This document shows, piece by piece, positions 24,190-37,100 of a stretch of DNA of 64,000 nucleotides. Source of the stretch: Litsea cubeba (lineage: Eukaryota; Streptophyta; Magnoliopsida; Laurales; Lauraceae); assembly GCA_012931725.1 (NCBI GenBank), contig CM022955.1:49361404-49425403 (forward strand), in the 5' to 3' direction. A program made the translations under genes and the position numbers. The notes beneath the pieces were generated by a model. The model was not told where the DNA came from. It did not search any database and saw nothing but the letters and a program-made list of their open reading frames with translations. The first letter of the stretch is position 1. Every line of letters starts with the position of its first letter.

Positions 24190-24470
24190 GCTCTGGATGG
24201 CAGAGGACCGTGCGATCAAGGCTGACAGCAGAGGACCGTGCCGTCGAAATGACAGTAGGGGGTCGTACGATCGAAGCCGACAGTAGAGGGTCGTACCGGT
24301 GTCGTCGAAGCTGACGGCGCCATCGAAGCTGACAGTAGAGGACCGTGCGATCAAGGCTGACAGCAGAGGACCGTGCCGTCGAAATGACAGTAGAGGGTCG
24401 TACGATCGAAGCCGACAGTAGAGGGTCGTGCGATCAAAGCTGACGGGCGGTCAAAGCTGACGGGCGATAG
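24190..24470. repeat. Irregular 25-40 bp repeats downstream of the 79-bp array
   Basis: Words such as GCTGACAGCAGAGGACCGTG, TCGTACGATCGAAGC and GACAGTAGAGGGTCGT recur in shuffled order. A block near 24210 is repeated near 24360. Confidence 0.75.
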
Positions 24471-24476
24471 GAGGCT

Positions 24477-25568
24477 TCAGTAGCCCCTCGAGCTGGAGAA
24501 GGCTTCTGTCGTTGAGATGGAGGCGTCTGCCGAGATGGATGCTGTTGCGAAGCTGGAGGCATTCGCCGAAGTGGAGGCGTCCGCCGAGATGGAGGCGTCC
24601 GCCGAGATGGAGGCTGCTGCGGAGCTGGAGGCATCCGCCGAGATGGAGGCATCCGCCGGGATGGACGCTGCTTGGTCGGTGTCGTTGAAATGCTTATGGG
24701 CTCGGGCTTCATCTGCTTCTTGCCTGACGTACTGGTTTACCCTGGTCATCAGAGCTGCCATAGTGACCACGGGATGCATGACCAAGTCCCTTCGAAGCTC
24801 GTTGCCTGGTAGGAGGGCCTGTTGGAAAGACATGACCGCTATTGCATCTGAAGTATCCTCGATCTGGCTGTAGACAGTCCAGAACCTTTTGGCGAACTGC
24901 GTGACGCTCTCGGTCTGCTTCATTCTGAGGGCCATCAGGTCGGCGGCCGACCTGGGGATGACCCTGTGAGCTTGGAACTTCGTCATGAAGGAATTCCGGA
25001 GCTGCTGCCAACTTTTGATTGATCCTTGGGGGAGTGCGCAGAACCACTTTAGGGGGAGGTCCCCGAGGCTGGAGGAGAAGACTCTGCAGTTGAGGTGGCC
25101 TGCATCGCCCCACACCGACATCCTCTGAGTGAAGTGCCGGAGGTGTGCTGCTGGATCCGAGGTTCCATCGTAAACGATGAACCTCGGGACTTTGAAATCT
25201 TCGGGAAGGGGGAAGCTCCTGATCTCTGGAGAGAGGGGAGATGTGCCGAGATCGTCAGAGTTCAGCCGAACTTGAGCGAAACCGGCAGCCTCCAAGTTTT
25301 GTCGTACTGCTTGCTCGATGCGTTGATCAAGCCACTTTCTGGTGTCGTGGTTGTTGCCCGGAGCTTGGTTGCTTCCGTTGTCCTTCAGGGTGCGTTTTTT
25401 GGAAGGTGGGGTCGAGGTCGAACCCTTGGAGGATGAACCCGACTGAGTACCCTGCTGTTGGACGCTCGCTGGATTAGATCTTGCTCTTGACCTTTCCCGG
25501 TGGGGGACCGTCGGCAGCTGTGTCGACAGTGTCAGCGGTTCCTTTCCCTTTCTGGTTCTCCGAGGCAT
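24477..25568 (-). CDS. Gag protein of the gag-only element
   Basis: 363 codons starting MPRRTRKGKEPL. Central residues ~130-285 match the Retrotrans_gag domain (DPAAHLRHFTQRMSVWG, SSLGDLPLKWFCALP, FWTVYSQIED) and align without gaps to the Tat element gag at roughly 60% identity by eye. The C-terminus is a Ser/Ala/Asp tract (ISADAS repeats) from an 18-bp tandem DNA repeat at 24510-24670. It ends at a TAG with no protease after it. Product probably forms virus-like particles that could package this RNA; that is inference. Confidence 0.88.
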   Translation of the reverse strand: MPRRTRKGKEPLTLSTQLPTVPHRERSRARSNPASVQQQGTQSGSSSKGSTSTPPSKKRTLKDNGSNQAPGNNHDTRKWLDQRIEQAVRQNLEAAGFAQVRLNSDDLGTSPLSPEIRSFPLPEDFKVPRFIVYDGTSDPAAHLRHFTQRMSVWGDAGHLNCRVFSSSLGDLPLKWFCALPQGSIKSWQQLRNSFMTKFQAHRVIPRSAADLMALRMKQTESVTQFAKRFWTVYSQIEDTSDAIAVMSFQQALLPGNELRRDLVMHPVVTMAALMTRVNQYVRQEADEARAHKHFNDTDQAASIPADASISADASSSAAASISADASISADASTSANASSFATASISADASISTTEAFSSSRGY

Positions 25569-25618
25569 GGCGTTTGGGAAGATGGCTTTTTGTAGCGTTT
25601 CCCACAGACGGCGCCAAT

Positions 25619-26505
25619 TGTAAGTGCACAGAAATTTACGGACCCAGGAGGGTGGTGTTCTTGCGACTCACTGAGGAGGACGAAGGCTGAGGCTCCCCGT
25701 CTCCTCGTTGATGATGGAAGAACCGATGCCTGAGAACCTGGAAGAGGGAGAAGAAACAGGTCAGAGGACCCTGGCTGTGGGCAGCGCAGGGCTCTCCGAT
25801 GCCTAAGTCAGTATGAGTACTGGACAGTAGGAGGAGATTTTGGGGGAGAAGGTGATACCAGCGTGGTTCTCTCGGACGGGAGAGAGAGTCAGCGAGAGGG
25901 AGTCCCCTTTACTGTTCTGGTTTTTCCCCTTTTATAGAGGAGGAGAGGGAGATAGTTGACTTTGGAGAGAGAGGAGGCAGGAGACAACGAGGTGATTAGC
26001 CGTCCCATCACAGCCCACTCTGGCGTCTGTGGACGCCGATCTGTCAGGAAGCATGGGCGGCATGGGAGGCTCTGTCTGTCAGAGAGTACAGGCGTGCCCT
26101 TGTCTTGTCGCGCGTGCTCTAGCGTGCTTAAGTGTCCAAGGGTGGACAGCTGTCAGGCCCTGCCTTGGCTAGTCCTGGCATCCTGACCGAGGTCGGGGAG
26201 CCGAGGTCGGAGAGGACCTTGACTTGGCTAGAGACCCTGCGGAGACGCCGAAGTGGAGGACCGGGGAGGAGTCCCTAGCCGAGCTGGAGACGACCTGCCG
26301 AGGTGGAGCTCAGCCGGGCTCGGAGCGTCCTGGCCGAGGTGGAAATGTCGTGCAAGGGGCCGAGATGAGTCTCTGGCCGGAGTGGGGCACTTGGCCGAAC
26401 TGGCGGACGTTGAGACGGGCCTTGTCGAGATGGCCTAGCTGGCGCCGGAGCATGAGATAGAGCATCCGGCCAGTCATCCGGTGAGTTCGGAAATATCCCC
26501 ACACA
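25619..26505 (-). repeat. 5' LTR of the gag-only element
   Basis: 887 bp. On the minus strand a CTATAAAAGG box at about 25928-25937 is the likely promoter. The primer-binding site at 25598-25616 follows it in element orientation. Confidence 0.95.
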
Positions 26506-26510
26506 CCACA

Positions 26511-28736
26511 CATTAGAGATATTTGACTGGCTCTCATCTTCTTCTATTCTTCAAACAATAGAATAAAACATAGAGTGACATCAGTCAACAATTAGATCTT
26601 GACCGTTCATTGAAATTCTCTTGAGTGCTGCTGCCAACGAGGAGGAAAGGTCGTTTTTCGTTGGTTAGTTGGTCGTTTGTCGGTGATTCGGTGTACTGCT
26701 CTTCTCTAATTTTACTACACCACACCCATTTACACAAATCACAAATCCTCCACCCACACCACACCATTTACACAAATCACAAATCCTCCACCCAAATGTG
26801 GCTGTCCAAATTGTGGTTTCTGTGTTTTGGATGAAAGATCCTTTGGGTTGATTGGACTGGATCATGGATCTAGCCTACATTGATTCTTCTTTTTCTGTGG
26901 TTGTTCATGTGGGTTTTTGGAGGATTTTCTTCCGTTGAATAAGGATAAGGTAAAGATGACTTATAAAAGATGTAAAGGATTGACAATGACCGAAAGGTTT
27001 CTGGTACCAGATAATTTCTTGACGGTTTGATCTTTGATTATGTTATGTGGCATTCAGATTGGAAACTGCAGCTTTGGACTGCTGTTGATCGCTGGTTTGG
27101 ACTTTGACTGAGACTCAATAATATGGAATGCAAAGATGTCCCTAGCATCGAATCTGCTCTGATGGATATTTGTGGGTCCCAAGAGAAGATGGTGGACACC
27201 TAGATTGCCTCTCCGTTAGGCTGACAAGGACTTGCAGCGACTAGGACCCATGCCAGTGGGTCCACTCACTTTTTTCAAATATAGACAGATCATATACATA
27301 TTTCAGATCAATAAGATGGTGCTAATTATGTTAGCAGAAGTATAGTCAATCTTGAAGTAAAAAATTGAAAATACATCAAAGTAGGGGTGGCTCATTTTTA
27401 ATGGCGTATATAGATTATTAATTGATGAGCTAGCTCCATGGTAAACTTCCACACATCCCACTTTCGAAATGAGTGTATCCAATTTGTTCAGGATCCTCCA
27501 TCCATCAACAAGTTATCTCCTGCCTTTTACCATTCTAGTTAGGGGTTTTGCCCTTATATAACCTTTAGCCATGGATAATCTTTTGTTGATTAAAGTTGAG
27601 ATATTTCCCTATACGTTTTCTATATTGACCGTACATTATGAGAAATGATTAAAATGCAAAAAACATGTGATTTAACAAAAAAAATTTTAATTTCATGATA
27701 TCACATAAGTGGCTCTTTTTTATTTAGCTCCAACCCAGCATATTTTTCTCCATTTTCCACAACTGCAACTTCTCTTTCCTATCATTTTCCCTCCTCTCCT
27801 ATCGCCCGCAGCTTCTTTCATAATTAGCAAGCTTACTTGCCTCAGTGGAGCTTCTTCTGGTGTATTTCAGGTGGTGTTTGCCATTCTTCGTCCCTGTTCT
27901 GCAAAATATTAAAAGCCTAATTAAGGTCCGGAAAATCATATCTGTATCGAATTATTTTTGACATTATTCTATAATTCCACAACATCTATGAAGTTTATGT
28001 TATGTGTGGAGCCTGATTACACCCGCGTCAAACCGTTAAATCAGGATCATGTAAGGGTATTTTCGTATTATTACCCTGCGCCATTATGTAACCCTAGTAT
28101 AGCCGCAAGAGATCTTGTATCTTGTATTCTTCTCACCTTTTGCCTTTGAGCATAGTAGAATTGGTGTGATCCGTGAATGTACCTTAAAATCAAGGGAACC
28201 ACGTAAATTTATGTCTTCTTTGTGTGGTTTCATTGCATCTTTTGTTCTTTATTTCCTAACAATTTAACATGTGAAAAACTAAGGAAAATCATCTCCAGGA
28301 CCATCAATGAGAGCGGAGCCGAACTGCCTTGTTAATTCCAATGTTCTTTTGTGTATTATTCCCATGCGAATTGTGCGCTCGAGAATATTTTTTATGGAAC
28401 TGAACATCAAAAGGTTTATATCTTTAGTAAATAAGATGAGTGGTTTGGACCATGAATTTGGGGTCCATCACTCCAATATTGAATTAGAAAAAATAATGGG
28501 TGGCAATAGATAAAAGAAAAACCGGCCAACACCATAACCCACGTGTAACCAAAACTCTAACATTAACATAGAGAACAATTTAAAACTAAATGTTTTCATA
28601 ACATTAACAAACAATTAACAATGTACGTATTATCCTAAGAAACTCCCCTTCTAAATATTTTTATAGCATTTGATTTACCATTCAGGGGTATTCAGTTTAT
28701 CTATATTACTAAAGGGATGCATACACTTCCTGGAGG
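26511..28736. other. Intergenic AT-rich DNA with one short tandem duplication
   Basis: A ~39-bp unit (CATTTACACAAATCACAAAT core) is present twice at 26717-26794. Otherwise I find no coding sequence with domain or splice support and no paired transposon ends. Confidence 0.5.
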
Positions 28737-28739
28737 AAG

Positions 28740-29389
28740 ACACGTGGCATGTCTTGGAGATGGACACGTGGCAGCAGCCAGCCTAAAATGGTATTCTGCT
28801 AATCTCTCATTCTCCATCTAAAATTTCTCCATCTCTTCCTCCCTAAAATCTCTCCTTCTCCATGCTAATGCAATCCCTAAAATCTCTCATTCTCCATCTA
28901 AAATTCCACTTCTAAGACAATCACACAAAATGGGGAAGAGGAAAATCCCAAATTGTAAAGGATTGAAATATAATCCTTAATTCCATAGAAGAAATCTGTG
29001 CTCTCTGTGGGGCCCACTTGGGGCTTACATCACTATCAAGGTTGGAACCCACTGATTATCGAGGACACCTGGCATGTCTTGGAGATGGACACGTGGCAGC
29101 AGCCAGCCTAAAATGGTATTATGCAAATCTCTCATTCTCCATCTAAAATTTCTCCATCTCTTCCTCCCTAAAATCTCTCCTTCTCTATGCTAATGCAATC
29201 CCTAAAATCTCTCATTCTCCATCTAAAATTTCACTTCCAAGACAACCACACAAAATGGGGAAGAGGAAAATCCCAAATTGTAAAGGATTGAAATATAATC
29301 CTTAATTCCATAGAAGAAACCTGTGCTCTCTGTGGGGCCCACTTGGGGCCTACATCACTATCAAGGTTGGGACCCACTGATCATCCTAA
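28740..29389. repeat. Direct tandem duplication of about 325 bp
   Basis: CATGTCTTGGAGATGG occurs at 28748 and 29073 and similarity continues through both copies to AGGTTGG.ACCCACTGAT. The copies differ at scattered bases only. CATTCTCCATCTAAAAT words repeat inside each copy. Confidence 0.9.
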
Positions 29390-29599
29390 CCAATTCAACA
29401 GGAACCCACAAATTTTAATGGCTTAAAAAAAAAAGAAGAAACAAATAGAGTGGTTGATTGTGGGCTCAATTGGTCAGAATGGGTGCAAACCTACATGGAC
29501 CCATTGTGATTCAGGGGAGATCTCTGTTTTTTATCCATTTGGATATCATCTACACATCTAGCAAGACATTTTTGTCACACCCTCGTGATTTGATTAAAA

Positions 29600-32105
29600 T
29601 TATTTTATCAATCAATTCATGGGTCCCGGCCCGCATCATTTGATTTTATGGACAGTTAGAATAAAGATGGCGGACCCCATTCATCTGGGTCCCACTTAAA
29701 AATATTTGGTCAATTTTTTAGGTCTACGATCATTTGATCATTTGATCTTTTTAAATCAATTCATGGGTCCCATCCCGCATAATATGCTTTTTTGGACGGT
29801 TAGAATAGAGATGGTGGACCCCATTCATCTGGGGGGTTCCACTTAAATAGGTTATGTTTGGTCAATTTGTGAGGTCTATGATTATTTGATCCTTTGATCT
29901 TTATCAAGTAATTCATGGGTCCATCCCGCATCATATTATTTCATGGATGGTTAGAATATAGATGGTGGACCCCATTCATCTTGGGGTCCCACTTAAATAG
30001 GTTAGGTTTGGTCAATTTGAGAGGTCTATGATCATTTGATCTTTATCAATCAATTCATGGGTCCCGGCCCGCATCATTTGATTTTATGGACGGTTAGAAT
30101 AAAGATAGTGGACCCCATTCATCTGGGTCCCACTTAAAAATATTTGGTCAATTTGTTAGGTCCATGATCATTTGATCCTTTGATCATTCTTAATCAATTC
30201 ATGGGTCCCATCCCACGTAATATGATTTTATGAACGGTTAGAATAGAGATGGTGGACCCCATTCATTTGGGGGGTTCCACTTAAATATGTTAGGTTTGGT
30301 CAATTTGTGAGGTCTATGATCATTTGATCCTTTGACCTTTATCAAGCAATTCATGGGTCCCAGCCCGCATCATATGGTTTCATGAATGGTTAGAATATAG
30401 ATGGTGGACTCCATTCATCTTTGGGGTCCCACTTAAATAAATTAGGTTTGGTCAATTTATGAGGTCTATGAGCATTTGATCTTTTTCAATCAATTCATGG
30501 GTCCCGGCTCACATCATATGATTTTATGGACGGTTAGAATAGAGATGGTGGACCCCATTCATCTGGGTCTCACTTAAACATATTTGATCAATTTGTTAGG
30601 TCTACGATCATTTGATCCTTTGATCTTTTTAAATAAATTCATGGGTCATATCCCGCATAATATGGTTTTATGGACGGTTATAATAAAGATGGTGGACCCC
30701 ATTCATCTTGGGGGTCCCACTTAATAGGTTATGTTGGGTCAATTTGTGAGGTCTATGATCATTTAATCCTTTGATCTTTATCAAGCAATTCATGGGTCCC
30801 AGCCCGCATCAGATTATTTCATGGACAGTTAGAATATAGATGGTGGACCCCATTCATCTTGGGGTTCCCACTTAAATATGTTAGGTTTGGTCAATTTGAG
30901 AGGTCTATTATCATTTGATCATTTGATCTTTATCAATCAATTCATGGGTCCCGGCCCGCATCATTTGATTTTATGGACGGTTAGAATAAAGATGGCGGAC
31001 CCCATTCATCTGGGTCCCACTTAAAAATATTTGGTCAATTTGTTAGGTCTACGATCATTTGATCATTTGATCTTTTTAAATCAATTCATGGGTCCCATCC
31101 CGCATAATATGATTTTATGGACGGTTAGAATATAGATGGTGGACCCCATTCATCTGGGGTCCCACTTAAATAGGTCATGTTTGGTCAATTTGAGAGGTCT
31201 ATGATCATTTGATCTTTATTAATCAATTCATGGGTCCCGGCCCGCATCATTTGATTTTATGGACGGTTAGAATAAAGATGGTGGACCCCATTCATCTGGG
31301 TCCCACTTAAAAATATATGGTCAATTTGTTAGGTCTACGATCATTTGATCATTTGATCTTTCTTAATCAATTCATGGGTCCCATCCCACATATTATGGTT
31401 TTATGGATGGTTAGAATAGAGATGGTGGACTCCATTCATCTGGGGGGTTCCACTTAAATAGGTTAGGTTTGGTCAATTTGTGAGGTTTATGATCATTTGA
31501 TCTTTATCAAGCAATTCATGGGTCCCAGCCCGCATCATATGTTTTTATGGACGGTTAGAATATAGATGGCGGACCCCATTCATCTTGGGGGTCCCACTTA
31601 AATAGGCTAGGTTTGGTCAATTTGAGAGGTCTATGATCATTTGATCATTTGATCTTTATCAATCAATTAATGGGTCCCGACCAGCTTCATTTGATTCTAT
31701 GGACGATTAGAATAAAGATGGTGGACCTTATTCATCTGGGTCCCACTTAAATATATTAGGTCAATTTGTTAGGTCTACGATCATTTGATCATTTGATCTT
31801 TTTAAATCAATTCATGGGTCCCATCCCGCATAATATGGTTTTATGGATGGTTAGAATATAGATGGTGGACCCCATTCATCTTGGGGGTCCCACTTAAATA
31901 GGTTAGGTTTGGTCAATTTGAGAGGTCTATGATCATTTGATCATTTGATCTTTATCAATCAATTAATGGGTCCCAGCCCGCATCATATGATTTTATGGAC
32001 GGTTAGAATAGAGATGATGGACCCCATTCATCTTGGTCCCACTTAAATATATTAGGTCAATTCGTTAGGTCTATGATCATTTGATCTTTCTCAATCAATT
32101 CATGC
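29600..32105. repeat. Satellite-like array, ~145-bp monomers in a three-monomer higher-order pattern
   Basis: The anchor TTCATGGGTCCC (or AATGGGTCCC) recurs 17 times, with tcat/taat at 29617, 29761, 29913, 30055, 30199, 30351, 30495, 30639, 30790, 30942, 31086, 31228, 31372, 31516, 31668, 31812 and 31964; a truncated anchor ends it at 32100. Spacings cycle near 144, 152 and 142-144. Text after the anchor cycles CGGCCCGCATCATTTG, CATCCCGCATAATATG, then AGCCCGCATCATATG, giving a ~440-bp higher-order unit. One third-type monomer is missing near 31228. No coding sequence. Confidence 0.9.
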
Positions 32106-33029
32106 CTCACCTAAAGAATAAAACATTTGGAAAAAAACATAAAGATCAAATTAGCAACAAAAAAAAGGACTCACAAGTTTACTAATTAATAAATTTATTA
32201 AAAATAATTCATATTGTGCATTTGGGGTTTCGTGGTTATCTACGGGGTTTTGCTAGTTTTATCTATAAGCAAGAAAGAAACAACAGAAACACATCTTTGT
32301 CTTAAAAAAGGTAAGAAGGACATACATACCTCTGATGTGGAATGTGAAGATAAAGGAAGAGGAGTGAAACATGGATAAAGTCGTTGGGAAAAGGTAGGAA
32401 AATACAGAGAAAAGGGTGCTAGTTGACTTTTAGTACGGCTGTATTATATAATATCTCATACTGTATATATATATATATATATATTTTTTTGCGATACCCA
32501 AAAAATGGGGGCATTTTTGTCATTCACCATACCATATGACAGTACAAAGAATGTATTGGAAAAATATCTTAACTTTTCTCCCCAGGGAAGATTATCTTTC
32601 ACTAAAGGTTACTTACAGACAAAACGTCTTCCAATTATCATCTTATTAAAAGAGGCAGGACGTGGCTTTAAGGATTAACATGTATAAAAATAATAAATCC
32701 ATATATTCTTCCTACATCGGGCTTTGAGACTACTACCTAACGATTTAAGGATCGATCCCCGGGCGCCCTTTGAAATGGAGGTGCCAAGCAAATTATGTCT
32801 ATTAGACACTATTCAATTTAAAACCATAGTGTCGATTTTATGTCCTTAGCAGTCAGGGCCCATGGTTGGAAGAAACTTGACAGTGGGATCAAGCAGGTCG
32901 TCATTACTGCAGTTCAAGTAAACTGAAACGAGAAATATCAACCAAACTGATTATAGTTGCACTCCTCATTATAATATCTGATTATATTTTATTATTACTA
33001 ATCTTTATATGACTCTCCCCTAATTGCAG
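32106..33029. other. AT-rich spacer with (TA)n and a possible SINE remnant
   Basis: A (TA)n tract lies at about 32464-32486. At 32735-32775, GGATCGATCCCCGGGCGCCC resembles a tRNA B-box region on the minus strand, but no poly(A) or duplication was found. The left end of the CACTA element could not be located here. Confidence 0.35.
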
Positions 33030-34095
33030 TGAATTTTTGATATCGGGGACTACGAGGGCGATATGCAGCTCAGGGCGGACATTGATCGCCAATGCGGGGT
33101 TTTGTATAGGAGTTGAAAGTACGAGCTGCACAATCACTATCTTGAGCTGTTGGAGCAGGGGGGGTTCCCTGACCCCAGGATCACCCAGCAGAGGGTTGTG
33201 ATCCAGCTGACTGGCAGTTGATGGTCTCGCAGTGCTGGGAATCACCAGTCTGGAAGGAAACTTTGGGATGTTATCTACAACAATTAATTATATTCCAACG
33301 TAATTCTATTAGTAATGATTTTATAAATGACTGCTATTGTATTATTGTTTTCTTATGCAGGCGAAGTCGAAAAAAGCTCAAGAGAGTCAAGCCAAGCTGC
33401 CATATAATCATACTAGTGGCTCCAGGTCATTTGCATCGAGGATGTCTCTGATGGTACTAATTATATTCATATAAAGAAACTAGATTAAGTTTATTTGTTT
33501 ATCAATATGTAGCTAGGTTCATATCTAATACAAAGCTATTTCAAATGATAGGTGGCACAGAATGCCGGTCAACTGGTCAAGCGCCGCCTATTACTCAGTT
33601 CTTCCGCGACACCCACTACAAACAAAAGAGTAATGAGTGGGTAAATGAGGTGGCTCAATAGAGACGTGTACGTTTGCTAATAAATCAATTATGATCAATA
33701 ATGCCATAAAAGCATTCTAAATCCCTTATTGATTTAAATGGCAGGAGGCCTTGGTGCAGCGGACTGAGGAGCAGTCGCAGCCCTCTGTCACAGCTCCGAT
33801 GACTCAGGAACAGATTGTTGTTGATATGCGTAGGAAGAGGTCGGGATATGCGGGGACCTCTTCATCTTCCACATAGTCTCGGGCACCGCATCCTGAGGTG
33901 ATCGCCTTGCCGGAGCAGCTAACTGAGCAGGCTAGTAGGCAGGCTGAGCAGGACAGGAGGACACATGTACTTGAGAACATCGTTCAATAGTTGGCAGTTG
34001 CGGCAAGGTTAGATCCGACCAGCATTTTTGACACCACGAGGGGGACCACTTCTGCTGGTGATGGCACAGCTACAGGAGATCATGATGGTTAGTAG
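33030..34095 (+). pseudogene. Decayed plant CACTA (Ptta/En-Spm, Transposase_24 type) accessory gene
   Basis: Several exon-like blocks on the plus strand match the TNPA-like family. These are WKYELHNHYLEL (~33110-33150); a block with a frameshift and stop near 33220; KLPYNHTSGSRSFASRMSL after an intron ending TGCAG at 33360; FFRDTHYKQKSNEWVNEVAQ (~33600-33660) followed by a stop; and a Gln/Glu-rich tail with MRRKRSGYAGTSSSST and two in-frame TAGs. The usual product helps a CACTA transposase bind subterminal repeats, and such repeats occur at 37600-38426. No DDE transposase gene is visible. Confidence 0.65.
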
Positions 34096-34159
34096 ATTAG
34101 TCTTTTGAAATTTTAACATAATAACTAGTCAAAATTTATAAACACTGAAAATGTAGCAT

Positions 34160-37100
34160 TTTCAACACCACGAAAAAATCAGAAACCGACACGAGCACTT
34201 CGCTCGAGGGTAGAGTAACTTGATGGAACTGACGGTTTGTAAATAGGACTCCGTTAGAGAATTAGAAGCGAAACAGATGATTTTCCAAAACTTAGGCTCG
34301 AAAACGGCCCGCCGGGGGTCCTGAACAGGAAACGTCCCCCTAAAAAATCACAAATCGGCACGAGCACTTCGCTCGAGGGTAGAGTAACTAGATGGAAATG
34401 ACGGTTCACAAATAGGAGTCCTCGTTAGAGAATTAGAAGTGAAAACATAGAATTTTCCAACACTCAATCTCGAAAACGGCCCGCCAGGGGTCCAGGTTGT
34501 TAAACGTCCCCCGGAAAAATTGGAAATTGGCGCGAGCACTTCACTCGAGGGTAGAATAACTTGACGGAACTGACGGTTCACAAATAGGACTCCGGTTAGA
34601 GAATTAGAAGCGAGATATAGGATTTTCCAACACTTAGGCTCGAAAGCGGCCCGCCGGTGGTCCGGAACGGGAAACGTCCCCCGAAAATATCGTAAACCAG
34701 CACGAGCACTTCGCTCGAGGGTAGAGTAACTTGATGGAACTGATGGTTCGCAAATAAGACTCCCGGTTAAAGAATTAGAAGCGAAAACATAGGATTCTCC
34801 AACACTTAGGCTAAAAAACGACCCGTCGAGGGTCCAGAACGCTAAACATCCCCCGGAAAAATTAGAAACCAGTACGAGCACTTCGTTCGAGGGTAGATTA
34901 ACTTGACGGAACTGACGGTTCGAAAATAAGACTCCCGGTTAGAGAATTAGAAGCGAAAACATTGGATTTTCCAACACTTAGGCTCGAAAACAGTCTGCCG
35001 AGGGTCCGAAATGGGAAAAGGCACCCGGAAAAATTGAAAACTGGTACGAGCACTTCGATCGAGGGTAGAGTAACTTGACGGAACTGACGAGAAGCAAATA
35101 GGACTCCCGGTTAGAGAATTATAAGCGAAACATATGATTTTCTAACACTTAGGCTCGAAAATGGCCCGCCGGGGGTTCGGAACGAGAAACATTCTCCGGA
35201 AAAATAAAAAACTGGCACGAGCACTTCACTCGATGGTAGAGTAACTTGACGGAACTGACGGTTCGCAAATAGGACCCCGGTTAGAGAATTAGAAGCGAAA
35301 CATAGGATTTTCCAACATGTAGGCTCGAAAACGGCCCGCCGAGGATCCGGAAAGGGAAACGTCACCCGAAAAAATTGAAAACCTGCACGAGCACTTCGCT
35401 CGAGGGTAGAGTAACTTGATGGAACTGATGGTTCGCAAATAAGACTCCCGGTTAGAGAATTAGAAGCGAAAACATAGGATTTTTCAACACTTAGGCTAAA
35501 AAATGACCCGTCGAGGGTCCGGAACGGTAAACATCCCCCGGAAAAATTGGAAACCAGTACGAGCACTTCGCTCGAGGGTAAATTAACTTGACGTAACTGA
35601 CGGTTCGAAAATTAGACTCCCGGTTAGAGAATTAGAAGCGAAAACATTGGATTTTCCTACACTTAGGCTCGAAAATAGTCCGTCGAGGGTCCGAAACGGG
35701 AAAAGGCACCCGAAAAAATTGAAAACCGGTACGAGCACTTTGATCGAGGGTAGAGTAACTTGACGGAACTGACGAGAAGCAAATAGGACTCCTGGTTAGA
35801 GAATTATAAGCGAAAATATATGATTTTCTAACACTTAGGCTCGAAAATAGCCCGCCGGGGGTCCGGAACGAGAAACATTCTCCGGAAAAATAAAAAACTG
35901 GCACGAGCACTTCTCTCGATGGTAGAGTAACTTGACGGAACTGACGGTTCGCAAATAGGACTCCGGTTAGAGAATTAGAAGCGAAACATAGGATTTTCCA
36001 ATATGTAGGCTCGAAAACGGCCCGCCGATGATCCGGAAAGGGAAACGTCCCCCGAAAAAGTTGAGAACCTGCACGAGCACTTCGCTCGAGGATAGAGTAA
36101 CTTGACGGAATTGACGGCTCGCAAATAGGACTCCCGGTTAGGAAATTAGAAGCAAAAATATAGGATTTTCCAACACTTAAGCTCGAAAACGGCCCGCCAG
36201 TGGTCCGGAATGAGAAACATCCCCCGGAGAAATTGGAAATCGGCACGAATACTTCGCTCGAGGATAAGGTAACTTGACGGAACTGAGGTTCGCAAATAAG
36301 ACTCCTAGTTAGAGAATTAGAAGTGAAAACAAAGGATTTTCCAACACTTAGACTCGAAAACGGCCCACCGGAGGTTCGTAACTGGAAATGTCCCCCGGAA
36401 AAATAAAAAACCGACACGAGCACTTCGCTCTAGGACAGAGTAACTTGACAGAACTGACGGTTCTTAAATAGGACTCCCGATTAGAGAATTAGAAGAAAAA
36501 ACATATGATTTTCCAATACTTAGGCTCGAAAACAGCCCGCCGGGGGTTCGGAACGGGAAACATCCCCTGAAAAAATTGGAAACCGGCACGAGCACTTTGC
36601 TCGAGGACAGAGTAACTTGACGGAACTGACGGTTCACAAATAGGACTCCCGGTTAGAGAATTAGAGGCGATGACATATGGTTTTCCAACACTTAGGCGAA
36701 AAAACGGCCCGCCGGGAGTCCGGAATGGGAAACGACACCCTAAAAAATTAGAAACCGGCACGAGTACTTCGCTCGAGGGTAGAGTAACTTGTAGGAACTA
36801 ACGGTTTACAAATAGGACTCCTAGTTACTAGAGAATTACAAGCAAAAATCGATGATTTTCCAACATAGGGTTAAAAACGGCCCGCCGGGGGTCCAAAATG
36901 GGAAAAGTTCCGGAAAAATCGAAAACCGGCACGAGCACCTCGCTAGAGGCAAAATTAACTTGCAGGAATTGACGGCTCGTAAATCGAACTCCCAGTTAAC
37001 AAAATAGACCTAAAAACGTTAGATTCTTAACACCTAGTCTCGAAAATAGGCCGTCGGAGGTCGAAAACGGGAAACGACCATTGGATAGCCCAGACCAGCA

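Larger units (their letters stand above)
21916..26505 (-). mobile_element. Non-autonomous gag-only LTR retrotransposon (TR-GAG type), partner of the Tat type
   Basis: LTRs of 887 bp each lie at 21916-22802 and 25619-26505, with a perfect CCACA duplication at 21911-21915 and 26506-26510. The interior (2.8 kb) has a primer-binding site identical to the Tat element, a gag gene, a 79-bp array and the same type of polypurine tract, but no protease, reverse transcriptase or integrase. LTR differences seen: three within the first 35 bases and one near 26425, about 0.5%. Shared LTR ends (TGTA.GTGCA; CCCCACACA), primer site and polypurine tract suggest mobilisation in trans by Tat enzymes. Confidence 0.92.

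Noticed and set aside
22900..24314. Three overlapping 390-450-codon plus-strand reading frames
   Set aside because: They are the 79-bp tandem repeat read in three frames. The period is one more than a multiple of three and the unit lacks stops, so every frame stays open.
34348..36761. Minus-strand repeated frames of 90-263 codons (57-residue repeat)
   Set aside because: They follow from the 171-bp array having a period divisible by three. They break repeatedly between copies and show no start, promoter or family features.
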